A DNA stretch of 37,500 nt from Prorocentrum cordatum (GCA_963575745.1 CAUYUJ010020669.1:110667-148166); one strand, 5' to 3'; shown: positions 18,680 to 27,930, counted from the first letter of the stretch. The notes: generated from the letters alone by a model not told the origin. Made by a program: numbers and translations.

Positions 18680-19085
18680 CGGCAGCGCAGTGCTGCTTTC
18701 CAATGCCGAAGGCAAGTGCCGGACCCCTGTGGAACTGCTGCGCCAGCGGCAGCCCAACGGCGAAGCTCGACGCCGAAGGCGCAAACGTCTGCCTGTTCGA
18801 CAAGGCGAGCTGACGCGCCAGCGCCATGTACCCTGCGCGCGTGCTCGCCTGGGTGCGCATTGCTACGGCCGCGGCCGCAAATTCGCAGCCCAGTGCCACA
18901 ACCCAATGCCGAAGGCAAAGGCGGCAACACATGGACATGCTGCGCCAACGGCAGCCCAACGGCGAAGCTCAACGCCGAAATCACAAACGGCTGCCTCTTC
19001 GACGGGGCGAGCTGACGCGCCTACGCCACGCGCCCTGCGCGCATGCTCGCGTGGATGCGCAGTGCCACGGCCGCGTCGGCGACCG
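18680..19085 (+). repeat. ~202-bp tandem duplication
   Basis: CCAATGCCGAAGGCAA, CGGCAGCCCAACGGCGAAGC, GGCGAGCTGACGCGCC and the ACGGCCGCG end recur about 202 bp apart (AGCCCAACGG at 18751 and 18953). A plus frame is open across it, but the codons follow the repeat. Confidence 0.8.
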
Positions 19086-19138
19086 CCTGTGCGCGCCTCT
19101 TCGAAATCCCCCCGTGATCGGGGGGTTGGGGGGAGAAG

Positions 19139-19341
19139 CCCTAAACCCTAAAGGGCTTTACTTTGGGCGGTCTAGGGCGGGAGTTCTAATTCATAGCGCG
19201 CGCGGTTTGGGCAGCGATCCTCCCCAACAACCTTGATGAGGGGAGGATCGCAGCCAGCGCGCGCATGCGCCACCGCAGGCCCTAAACCCTAAACCCGAAA
19301 CCCTATAACCTAAACCCTAAACCCTAGCCCTAAACCCTAAA
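19139..19341. repeat. Interstitial telomere-like arrays flanking a perfect hairpin
   Basis: CCCTAAACCCTAAA lies at 19139-19152, and a longer degenerate array of CCCTAAA, CCCGAAA, CCCTATAA and CCCTAG units at 19279-19341. Between them GCGATCCTCCCC (19214-19225) pairs perfectly with GGGGAGGATCGC (19240-19251), with outer GCGCGCGC arms at 19196-19204 and 19257-19264. Confidence 0.85.
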
Positions 19342-19469
19342 CGACGGCGACTCCGAACCTAGCGAGCCAGGATCTGCCTCTGCCTCGAGCCCTCCCTGGC
19401 AAAAGGTTGGCGGTCTTGAACCTGGCGAACCAAGATTTGTAGCGAGGGGCCACTGCGCCAGTTTTTGGA

Positions 19470-19660
19470 GTCCCGAAACGGTGCGGTGACAGACCGCGCG
19501 GTGACCTCGGAATCCCCCAAAACCTCACCGCACGGTCCGTCACCGCACGGTCTTGGGACCCCGGAGGCCCCTGTCGCCCGAGACGTCCTCGGAGAACGAC
19601 CCGAGTCCCAAAACGGTGCGGTGACCCCGAATCCCCACCGACTCACCGCACGGTGTGGTC
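19470..19660. repeat. ACGGTGCGGTGA inverted-repeat cluster in an imperfect duplication
   Basis: ACGGTGCGGTGAC (19478 and 19612) alternates with its reverse complement TCACCGCACGGT (near 19525, 19540 and 19642), plus a variant ACCGCGCGGTGAC. The blocks GAGTCCC-(A/G)-AAACGG and GAATCCCC repeat about 134 bp apart. Confidence 0.75.
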
Positions 19661-20187
19661 ACCACCCCGTTTGGGGGCCCCCGACAGTTCCCCGTGCTTC
19701 ATCTTGAGCACCGGGGCGCTCTTGAACTTGGGCATCTTGGTGGCCGCCGTCTCGATGCCACCAAGCTGTGGCGGTCGACATCTGTGGCCGTCGACACTGG
19801 ACTGCCCGATCTTTGGCGGTCGACAATTGGCATGAAGGAAGCGGGTCCTGAGGGGAACAGGTGGTCCTGTGGATCCCAGGGTTAGGTCGGGCATGTTCCC
19901 CTACAAGCAAATTTTGTAAGGAAAATCAAAAATAGTCCAAACATCCCCCTCCCAAAGAAAAACGCCACAACTCGTCCCCATACTATTGTTTCACTATTTT
20001 TGAATATACACCCTGTAGGGGGACAGGCCCGCCTTAATCCCAGGACCAATTCTTCATCCTGAGAACTCTGTGGCAGTCCCTGAGCCAGCAGGGGAATCCG
20101 CGAGTCCGAAAACGACGGATAACCTTTAGGACCACCTTCCCTCGGGACCCCTTGCCTTGATGGCGATTCGTGTTGTTCGAAACGCAC
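19643..20187 (-). pseudogene. Possible open frame interrupted by MITE copy B
   Basis: On the minus strand one open frame runs into the element from its right side and another leaves it on the left. The inserted length plus one TSD is 164 bp, and on removing it the two frames are the same frame, giving about 127 continuous codons. The peptide is unremarkable (SDSRIPLLAQGLPQSSQ, GGIETAATKMPKFKSAPV). The match could be chance (one in three). Function unknown. Confidence 0.3.
19873..20044. mobile_element. MITE-like TIR element, copy B (156 bp plus perfect 8-bp TSDs)
   Basis: ATCCCAGG (19873-19880 and 20037-20044) flanks the element 19881-20036. Left TIR GTTAGGTCGGGCATGTTCCC, right TIR (reverse complement) TAAGGCGGGCCTGTCCCC, both ending in CTACA. 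The AT-rich core includes AAAATAGTCC and ACTATTTTTGAATATACACC. Non-coding. Confidence 0.9.
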
Positions 20188-20379
20188 TTGGCTTCTGCTG
20201 GCCTTCCCCCAGCCTCCGCCGACAGTGAGATGTCAGCTTCTCCTCCTCCGCCTCCGACAAGGCCAATGCTTCGGAGAGCCCTCCTCTGTAAGGGCTCCCT
20301 ACGATGACGTGGTGATCAGAGGGGGAGGGAGCTGATGTAGGAGAAGGGGCAGGAAGAGAAGAAGCTCTCCCCTTCCTCC

Positions 20380-20575
20380 TCAGATTCCTCTTCCTTTTCC
20401 TCCTCCTCCTCCTCCTCCTCTTTCGCTTCCTCCTCCTCTTCCTCATCCTCCTCCTCCTCTTCCTCCTCCTCTTTCTCCTCCTCCTTCTCCTCCTCCACCT
20501 CCTCCTCCTCCTACCCCTCCTACTCCTCATCTTCCTCCTCCTCCCCCTCCTCCCCCTCCTCTTCCTCTTCTGTCA
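20380..20575 (+). repeat. (CTC/TTC)n polypyrimidine tract
   Basis: TCCTCCTCCTCTTTC-type run, rarely interrupted. Confidence 0.9.
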
Positions 20576-20589
20576 GACCGAGGGGAAAA

Positions 20590-20870
20590 ACAAGAGCAGA
20601 TGGATGGGGCAGGACGGAGTTAATAAGAGAAGGAGCAGCTGGAGCAGGAAGAGGAGGACACGTGAGGGCGGAGAGGAAGAGCAGATGCAGCAGGACGAAA
20701 GAGGAGGAGGAAGCGCAAGAGTGAAAAAAGAAGGAGAAGGAACAGCGTATGGACATGGCAGGACGGATGGGAGGAGGAGGAGGAGGAGGAGGAAGAACAG
20801 GGGCAAGGCCAGGGCGAGGACGAGGAAGAGGACGAGGAACATGCCCAGGGAGAGGCGCAGGAGGAGGGGC
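20590..20870 (+). repeat. Purine-rich GAGGA/GGAAGA tract
   Basis: GAG/GGA/GGAAGA-rich stretch directly after the pyrimidine tract, so the two can form an imperfect inverted repeat. Confidence 0.7.
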
Positions 20871-20874
20871 GACG

Positions 20875-20960
20875 ACGAAGACGACGAAGACGACGACGAC
20901 GTCGACGACGTCGGCGGCGGCGGTGGCGGCGGCTGCGGCGGCGACAACGGCGGCGACGCT
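20875..20960 (+). repeat. (GAC/GGC)n triplet repeat
   Basis: CGACGAAGACGACGACGACG passing into GGCGGCGGCGGTGG. Confidence 0.85.
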
Positions 20961-21596
20961 GCCGAACCCACGGCCTCGGCCGTCGCGCCCCCGGCGGGGG
21001 CCGCCCGGGGCGACTGGAGCTGCACCGGACCCTCCTCGGCGCAGCGGGTCGTCGTCGTCGTCGGTCGTCTCGGGATGCCGTCGCCCAACGTTGCTGCCGC
21101 AGCCGACGTTTTCGTCTCTTCTCTGCTGTTTTGCAACAGATTTCCTAACGTGTTCGTCGGTTCTCGGCAATTGTTTTGCCTCTTGCTCAAGTGAGGCTGG
21201 GGCAATGCTGAAATCGCGAAGCGATGGCCATATTCAGTGGAACAGCTGATTGTGTTCCTGCCGTGCCCGAGGCACAAGCAGACCAACGAATGCTCAGCTG
21301 GACATCCTCATGACGCCAGGCCCGTATCGCCGAAGGCGGTCCTCCGCCAGCGGCCGGAAAGTTCCAAATGCCTGAGAGGGCTTGACCGGCAAGGTCAGGC
21401 CCGGAGGAGGAGGAGGAGACACAGGGCCAGCCTAGCCATACTGGAGAGCGTTTGTACCCCCGAGGGGTTGAGTCCGTTTCCCCGGGGGGGGAGGGCCAGG
21501 GGGGCAAAGGGGGGTCACGGTAGCGAGGGGGGCGGCGTGGGTTGTGGCGGCGGCGCCCGCGCAAGTTTTGGCGCGCGTCACCGGCGACGACCATTG

Positions 21597-21623
21597 CCAC
21601 GACGACGACGACGACAAATGACC

Positions 21624-21666
<43 letters not shown>

Positions 21667-21672
21667 AGACGA
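21597..21672 (+). repeat. (ACG)n triplet repeat
   Basis: Nearly pure ACGACG run of about 75 bases with one AAATGACC interruption. Confidence 0.9.
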
Positions 21673-22089
21673 TTGGACGCCTCTGGAGGCCGTCGGAGGT
21701 CTCTGGAAGCCCCTGGGGCGTTGCCGGCAGTCTCTCCAGAGGCCTTCGGAGGCCCAGGACAGCACCATAACGTCACAGCAGTGTGCACGGCAGGGCGGCG
21801 GACGAGTGGCACGACCGCCTGCGAGCAGCGCAGCGTGCCTGTGAGCGCCACAGTAAGCCTGCGAGCATAACGTGCCTGTGGGCACCGTAGTGGATACAGG
21901 CTTTTGGCGTTGGCGGCGAGGCAGAATCACTGCGTTGGCAAAAGGGCGTTGGTGGGTGATCGAAACGCGAATTAGGCCACCATGCAGGAGGGGAGGGAGA
22001 AGGCGCCAAGCGGGACCGCAGTGGTTACAGGCTTGTAGTATGAGCGTGCCAATGCGGGGGGAGGGGACAGGCGGAGTGGCGGGAACAGG

Positions 22090-22395
22090 AGGCCATCAGG
22101 AGGGGAGCGTCTCCAGAGGCCTCCTAGATGGGGTCGGAGTAGATGGGGTCGCAAGATCGCGCCGCATCGCCGATACATCAGCGATGCATCAGCGATGCAT
22201 CAGCGATGCACAGGCGACGCATCGGCGCCGCATCGGCGACGTCGGCGATGCATCGGCGACGTCGACGTGAAGCAACTCGGGCTCCACATGGAGCCGCATC
22301 GGCGATGCACCGGCGATGCGGCGCGATCCTCCGATCCCCACCTGCTCCGACCCAATATGGGAGGCCTGGAGACGGGAGGCCAGCAGGAGGGGGGC
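22090..22395. mobile_element. Foldback element with a CATCGGCGATG-type satellite core
   Basis: Left arm 22106-22174 (TCTCCAGAGGCCTCCTAGAT, GGGGTCGGAGTAGATGGGG, GATCGCGCCGCATCGCCGAT) pairs with right arm 22311-22377 as its reverse complement with scattered mismatches. The ~135-bp core is made of degenerate CATCAGCGATG / CATCGGCGACG units. No ORF or clear TSD. Confidence 0.75.
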
Positions 22396-22621
22396 GCCTC
22401 CCCTCGCCTGTGCGATCGTGACCGTCACGGTTTTGGATGCCATGACAATGGACAGCCTAACAATCCTCTCATTGAACCAAGCATGTGTTTAAGATGGTTG
22501 AGAATTTTCTCATTCGTTATCAACGAATGCTTTTTACATGTGCGAAACATGCTTAGAACATGCATGCGACATCTGGAAATGATTTGGCGACCTGCTTCCT
22601 CTCCATGGATCGTCGTCTCGG

Positions 22622-22772
22622 GGATGGACAGACCCCCTTTTAGTAAAACGTGGTTTAGTGAAAACGACCTCGGGTCCAAACCTGGCAGGCGCAAGCCTGG
22701 AAAATGACGGCCGCGGTGCCCCCTCGAGAACCGAGAACGGACAACTCACACATCGACGTGTCAGGGTGGGGG
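22622..22772 (+). repeat. Dispersed repeat, copy 1 of 2 (other at 36898-37038)
   Basis: The ordered blocks TTTAGTGAAAACG, AAAATGACGGCCGCG, CTCGAGAACCGA and CATCGACGTG-(T/C)-CAGGGT recur in the same order near the right end of the window at roughly 70-75 percent identity by eye. Not palindromic. Confidence 0.75.
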
Positions 22773-22857
22773 TTCTGTTCACCACCAAGAAAAATGCCGT
22801 GACCATAAACGTTCCGAGCTCCGCGCTGACTTCTTTGACCGGTGCGGGACCTCCCTT

Positions 22858-22878
22858 CTGGCGCGCGGAGCGCGCCAG
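22858..22878. repeat. Perfect short hairpin
   Basis: CTGGCGCGC and GCGCGCCAG around a GGA loop: a 9-bp stem in unannotated sequence, with no poly-T run beside it. Confidence 0.6.
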
Positions 22879-23139
22879 GTGCGGCGCCTGATGCGCCAGA
22901 AGAAATGGAGCCAGGCGTCGATCCAAGGGATCCGCGAGGAGCCCTGTCCGAACGCTGATGTTGATTTAGTGGATTATGGTTTTCGTTGTTACTCCTGTCA
23001 TTTTTGTGATACGATCGTCCACCATGAGTCACTTGAACAGGGACCGACCGTCCCTGCATTCCTATAGGCCTACCACGACATGTCCTTAGAACCCGAAAGT
23101 GTTATGAAAACAAAAAGAATATTGCGGAGAGGGGCCGCG

Positions 23140-23320
23140 TGCCTTGACCTTACGCGTTTTTTACGCGGCACTACGCGGGCATTTACGCAAGGTGCTGTTC
23201 TCACGACGACTGCGCCCGTAGTTAGTGGTAGGGCTACGACTCCTCAGGAACGGCCGTGTGGCCTGACCTTACGCGATTCTTACGCGGCGCTACGCAAGCA
23301 TTCGCGCAGGGTTGTGCTCT
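23140..23320 (+). repeat. ~117-bp imperfect tandem repeat
   Basis: TGACCTTACGCG-N5-TTACGCGGC-(A/G)-CTACGC followed by GCATT occurs near 23147 and 23264. A weaker third copy (TGACCCTACGCGGTTGCTTA) lies at about 24030. Confidence 0.75.
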
Positions 23321-23323
23321 GAG

Positions 23324-23455
23324 GACGATGCCTGTTCCTCTTTTGATACAAGGGCAAAGACATATCTTCTGTCGTGCTGCTGCCCGGGGACGATGCCTGT
23401 TCCTCTTTTTATATAAGGGCGAAAACATATTTTCTGTCGTGTTGCTGCCCGGGAA
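23324..23455 (+). repeat. 65-bp tandem duplication
   Basis: GGACGATGCCTGTTCCTCTT, AAGGGC, ACATAT-(C/T)-TTCTGTCGTG and TGCTGCCCGG are repeated at exactly 65 bp. The second copy contains TTTTTATATAAGG. Confidence 0.85.
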
Positions 23456-23517
23456 CGAAATGCAGGTCCCAAGTTACAGCCCACTCACTTCGTCCCAAGT
23501 TCGCTCCTGTGAGTGGG

Positions 23518-23735
23518 GCAGGCCACATTGTGGTCCTGTTTCCCCTCTCCCCCCGGGCCACATAGTGGTCCCATGGTGGGGGTGGGCCACATCATGGTCC
23601 CAGTGGGGCATGCTGATTTCATTCTCCCTGCCCAAGCCACATAGTGGTCCCCCGGCGGGTTGGGCCACATCGTGGTCCCAGTGCGGTGGGCCACATAGTG
23701 GTCCCGTGCGGGTTGGGCGACATCGTGGTCCCCGT
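23518..23735. repeat. Spaced near-palindrome GGGCCACATAGTGGTCCC, about seven copies
   Basis: GGCCACAT-N2-TGGTCCC recurs at irregular 25-60 bp spacing. Each copy is close to an inverted repeat (GGGCCAC / GTGGTCCC). Confidence 0.8.
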
Positions 23736-23744
23736 GGTTTTCCT

Positions 23745-23866
23745 TGGTGTGCCGTTTTGGCTCGTGGGTCGCATCGCGATCCCATGGTGTGCCGTTTTGG
23801 CTGGTGGGTCGCATCGCGATCCAACGGTGTGCCGTTTTGGCTGGTGGGTCGCATCGCAATCCCACG
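23745..23866 (+). repeat. 40-bp tandem repeat, three copies
   Basis: GGTGTGCCGTTTTGGCT-(C/G)-GTGGGTCGCATCGC recurs at exact 40-bp spacing (GTGT at 23747, 23787 and 23827). Confidence 0.9.
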
Positions 23867-24462
23867 GCGTGTTCGTCAGATCGCAGAAAGCCGCCGTGCT
23901 CGCTAGAGGCTCGAGGCCTTGAGGCTCGCGTTCGAGCCACGCCTGAGCACAAATAGCTACGGAAAGGCAGCGGGTGCAGCCGACCAGCCGGCACTGTCTG
24001 TCATTACAGTGGAGCCTCGGATCTCGCCTGCCTGACCCTACGCGGTTGCTTACACATCCTCAGCGGGCATTTGCGCGAGGGCGTGGGGTTCGCGCTGCCC
24101 GGCAGGGCGCATCTAAGATCCTTGCGTAGAACTCCCCCCCGGCCTCTCGAAGATTCATCCCTCCCAAACCGCCCCCTCCAACCATAGTGGTAGGGTCACC
24201 AATGTTCTTTGAACATAAACCCGATGCGTCAAGAAACGAAAGTCCCAGCCAGAAATGGTCTAAGAACATTTCGTGGAAACCACAAAAGGTTCTCAGAACA
24301 TTGTTTGGATTTTGGATTTGGGACGAAAGCCAAAAAAACAAATGCTCAAACATATGCCAACCTAGTTGTTCCCAACCATCCTGTGGTGTTGGGTCCTCGT
24401 TTTGAAGAAACGGTCCCCGCGTTCATTATTCCTCCTTCTCCTCGCCATCCTCCCTCCTGCGT

Positions 24463-26062
24463 CCGCATGCCTCCCCACCACCCATGTCGGCACACCCCTC
24501 ACACGTTTCGTGGCCCCATAGGCAGCTCCACCGAAGGCCTCAGTGGCTGCGTTCGCATGCCTCCCCACCACCCATTTCGGCACACCCCTCACACGTTTCG
24601 TGGCCCCATAGGGAGCTCCACCGAAGGCCCCAGTGGCTGCGTTCGCATGCCTCCCCACCACCCACACACCATCGCCAGTGGCTGCGTTCGCATGCCTCCC
24701 CACCACCCATTTCGGCACACCCCTCACACGTTTCGTGGCCCCATAGGGAGCTCCACCGAAGGCCCCAGTGGCTGCGTTCGCATGCCATTCGGCACACCCT
24801 CACACCCATATTGGCTGCGGCACACCCCTCACACCCTCACACGTTTCGTGGCCCCATAGGGAGCTCCACCGAAGGCCCCAGTGGCACGCATGCCTCCCCA
24901 CCACCCATTTCGGCACACCCCTCACACGTTTCGTGGCCCCATAGGGAGCTCCACCGAAGGCCCCAGTGGCTGCGTTCGCATGCCTCCCCCACCCATTTCG
25001 GCACACCCCTCACACGTTTCGTGGCCCCATAGGGAGCTCCACCGAAGGCCCCAGTGGCTGCGTTCGCATGCCTCCCCACCACCCATTTCGGCACACCCCT
25101 CACACGTTTCGTGGCCCCATAGGGAGCTCCACCGAAGGCCCCAGTGGCTGCGTTCGCATGCCTCCCCACCACCCATTTCGGCACACCCCTCACACGTTTC
25201 GTGGCCCCATAGGGAGCTCCACCGAAGGCCCCCAGGGTTCGCATGCCTCCCCACCACCCATTTCGGCACACCCCTCACACGTTTCGTGGCCCCATAGGGA
25301 GCTCCACCGAAGGCCCCAGTGGCTGCGTTCGCATGCCTCCCCACCACCCATTTCGGCACACCCCTCACACGTTTCGTGGCCCCATAGGGAGCTCCACCGA
25401 AGGCCCCCGTGGCTGCGTTCGCATGCTCCCCACCACCCATTTCGGCACACCCCTCACACGTTTCGTGGCCCCACAGGGAGCTCCACCGAAGGCCCCAGTG
25501 GCTGCGTTCGCATGCCTCCCCACCACCCATTTCGGCACACCCCTCACACGTTTCGTGGCCCCATAGGGAGCTCCACCGAAGGCCCCAGTGGCAGGGTTCG
25601 CATGCCTCCCCACCACCCATTCGGCACACCCCTCACACGTTTCGTGGCCCCATAGGGAGCTCCACCGAAGGCCCCAGTGGCTGGGTTCGCATGCCTCCCC
25701 ACCACCCATTTCGGCACACCCCTCACACGTTTCGTGGCCCCATAGGGAGCTCCACCGAAGGCCCCAGTGGCAGGGTTCGCATGCCTCCCCACCACCCATT
25801 TCGGCACACCCCTCACACGTTTCGTGGCCCCATAGGGAGCTCCACCGAAGGCCCCAGTGGCCCAGTCGGCTGCGTTTGCCACACCACCCATTTCGGCACA
25901 CCCCTCACACGTTTCGTGGCCCCATAGGGAGCTCCACCGAAGGCCCCAGTGGCAGGGTTCGCATGCCTCCCCACCACCCATTTCGGCACTCCCCAACACC
26001 CATTTCGGCACACCCCTCACACGTTTCGTGGCCCCATAGGGATCTCCACCGAAGGTCGGGGG
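24463..26062. repeat. ~90-bp satellite array, about 17 units
   Basis: The unit contains CACCCATTTCGGCACACCCC, TCACACGTTTCGTGGCCCCA, TAGGGAGCTCCACCGAAGGC and CCCAGTGGCTGCGTTCGCAT. Spacing is mostly exactly 90 bp (89-92, one 86), with irregular copies at 24650-24900. The first and last units are most diverged, as in arrays homogenised by unequal exchange. Because 90 is a multiple of three, every frame gives long repetitive ORFs; I do not call these genes. Confidence 0.95.
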
Positions 26063-26129
26063 GAGCTTAACACTGGTATCCTTGCGGTACTCGCAGCTGC
26101 ATATGGTTGGGTCCTTCGCCAAGCTAATT

Positions 26130-26197
26130 TGTTCAAGCCCCCAGACTTTTTTGACTAGTTTCGAATATTCCCCCTGTAAGGGACAGGCCCAGCCTAC
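26130..26197. mobile_element. MITE-like element copy D, right end only
   Basis: CCCCCAGACTTTTTTGAC, then GAATATTCCCCCTGTAAGGG and ACAGGCCCAGCCTA, matches the right halves of copies A and B. No left TIR is found upstream, so the copy is truncated or strongly diverged. Confidence 0.7.
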
Positions 26198-26382
26198 CCC
26201 CAAGGATTAGGTCAGGCGTGTTCCTCTACAGGAAGGAGGAGTGTCACAAAATAGTCAAAAAAACAGCCTGGGCACCTTGTTGTTCTGCCATGTTGTTGAC
26301 CATCTTGGAATCTTGTTTGGCTGTTCCTACTTCTTCGCCCAGGATCCGTCTGTAGGGGGACATGCCCGACCTAAACCCAAGG
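26198..26382. mobile_element. MITE-like TIR element, copy C (169 bp, 8-bp TSDs with one mismatch)
   Basis: CCCCAAGG (26198-26205) and ACCCAAGG (26375-26382) flank the element 26206-26374. Left TIR TTAGGTCAGGCGTGTTCC, right TIR (reverse complement) TTAGGTCGGGCATGTCCCC, both continuing to CTACAG. The core includes AAAATAGTCAAAAA, shared with copy B. It begins exactly where copy D ends. Confidence 0.85.
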
Positions 26383-26383
26383 A

Positions 26384-26549
26384 CCGTCATACGCAGAGGG
26401 CATCTGTGCACCACCACAGTGCCAGGCCAGGGCCATCCTGGCCCTGGCCTGGCCGAGGCCAGGAGAGGCCATCTACACCAACCTGGGGCCCAGGCTGGGT
26501 CTGGCCTGGCACGGCGGTGGTGTACGGATGCCTTCGCTGGACGCTGAGG
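26384..26549. mobile_element. Foldback element with a perfect inner palindrome
   Basis: GGCATCTGTGCACCACCACA continuing to GTGCCAGGCCAG (26399-26430) pairs with CTGGCCTGGCACGGCGGTGG to GGATGCC (26501-26532). Inside, CCAGGCCAGGGCCA and TGGCCCTGGCCTGG form a perfect 14-bp stem around TCC (26422-26452). It follows MITE copy C directly. Confidence 0.75.
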
Positions 26550-27055
26550 GGAGAGGGGAATGGGGGGTCCAGGGACTATCGTTCCACCGATCCCCACCTC
26601 CAGCGGCGTGGCCTGGGCCCCACTGGCCGATTTACCCCCGATGTAGGTCGTTCCCATCCGGGTTTCGAGGTGTGTATTCCCAACTGGGGTGGTGATTTGG
26701 TGGGGGTCTCGAAGGGGATGGGGATGGGGACGGGGATTGGTTAAACGATGCCGATCCAGGGGAGGAGAACGGACGTTACCCTCTCCAACATCCAAGGGAT
26801 ACCAAAGCAAGCTCCCGAAACTCTACCCCCTGCCGTCCGCCGACGCGTTTTCTTCTCCACCCGCGGCCTCTGCAGAGGCCCCGACCGCTGCCCCCGGGCC
26901 GATCGTTCGCCCCAGATCCGCTGCATTTTGGAAGCAGCTACTGGGAGGTCTTTGTCGGAAGGAACAAGGAGGATTAAGCCCCCCTTGGGGGGCTACTACG
27001 CTGGATGAGGCCGCGGATTAAGCGGGATCACGCCAGATTAAGCGGGATTATAAGC

Positions 27056-27250
27056 GGGATTCATTGACTACCTACCAGACCACCCCAACCCAACCCGAAG
27101 ACCCGAATTTGACCCGAACTTCGGGTTGGGGGGGGTACGGGTTCCATGTGTTTTTTCAATGTTCCCCGACCCCCCCCCCACTGGAAATCGAGGGTAAATT
27201 TGGGCCTTCGGGTTGGGTGGGGGTGGTTTCGTGGGTGGTGATGAATAGGG
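27056..27250. mobile_element. Foldback element with ~57-bp arms
   Basis: Left arm 27058-27114 (ACCACCCCAACCCAACCCGA, then CCCGAATTTGACC) is complementary to right arm 27193-27247 (GGTAAATTTGGGCCTTCGGG, TTGGGTGGGGGTGGTTTCG, GGTGATGAAT). Upstream are three GATTAAGCGGGAT-like repeats. No ORF. Confidence 0.75.
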
Positions 27251-27930
27251 AATCAGCCGGATTCAGCTGGATTTCGGACCAGGGCAAAGCCAGAATTTGA
27301 ACCTCCCAGGAGTGGCATCCGAACTTTTTATGGTCCCGTGGCCCGATGACGGGCCCCAGCGTGCCCCGGCAGCGGCAGGGCCGCTTTTTCACCGTTTCCG
27401 CATGTGCGTCTCTTGAAGATGGAAGTTCACGGCCCCGTAGACCCGGCCGGACACGCTAGACCCGGGCACCCAACACCCCTCGAAAACAATTTTTCCAAAC
27501 GGCGGCACGAACAAAATACTGCACTGCAGCACTTCCAGAATTAACCCGGACACAGGCCCCAAAAGCCTGCAGGGCACCCTTAAGAAGTGGCAAAAAAACG
27601 GCGACCCGAAACGGCAAAAAAAAACGGCTCCAACAGGGTTGGAACCGGAGCCCGCCCAGGTAAACAAACGGCGACGGAACCGGTAAAGCAACGGCGCCGG
27701 AACCGGCAACAGAACCGGCAAAACGGAGCCGGTAATAAAAAAACGGCCCTGTAACGCCGAAGTCGAGCAGAAACGCCCGGATTGGAGACAACAAATCGAT
27801 TCCAGGATAGCCCGCAGAGAGCTGAAAAGGGTTCTAGATTTAGGAACTGGAGCCGCAGGGCAGCCCGGCGATCGTTTCGGCGGCGGTCGAGAAGTCTCGG
27901 CGGGGCTTGCTTGAACTCGCAGCGTGCTCC

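Noticed and set aside
18600-19151. 183-codon plus frame
   Set aside because: Spans the 202-bp tandem duplication; no domain, and the duplication length is not a multiple of three.
22858-22878. Intrinsic transcription terminator
   Set aside because: The hairpin has no U-tract and the context is eukaryotic.
23405-23420. TATA box (TTTTTATATAAGG)
   Set aside because: It lies inside a 65-bp tandem duplication whose other copy lacks it, and no gene follows.
23749-23846. Relic of the dinoflagellate spliced leader (GCCGTTTTGGCTCGTGG in the 40-bp repeat)
   Set aside because: It resembles the leader's CCATTTTGGCTCAAG but differs at key positions and repeats as part of a satellite; too weak to call.
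25590-25640. tRNA-like GGGTTCGCATGCC followed by ACCACCCA (B-box and CCA-like)
   Set aside because: Most units read TGCGTTCGCATGCC, there is no A box or cloverleaf, and the match is an accident of the satellite.
24463-26062. CRISPR array
   Set aside because: Repeat units are contiguous without unique spacers, and the window is eukaryotic.
24881-26203. Multiple ~30-residue-repeat ORFs on both strands
   Set aside because: All derive from the 90-bp satellite; none has a start context, domain or frame preference.
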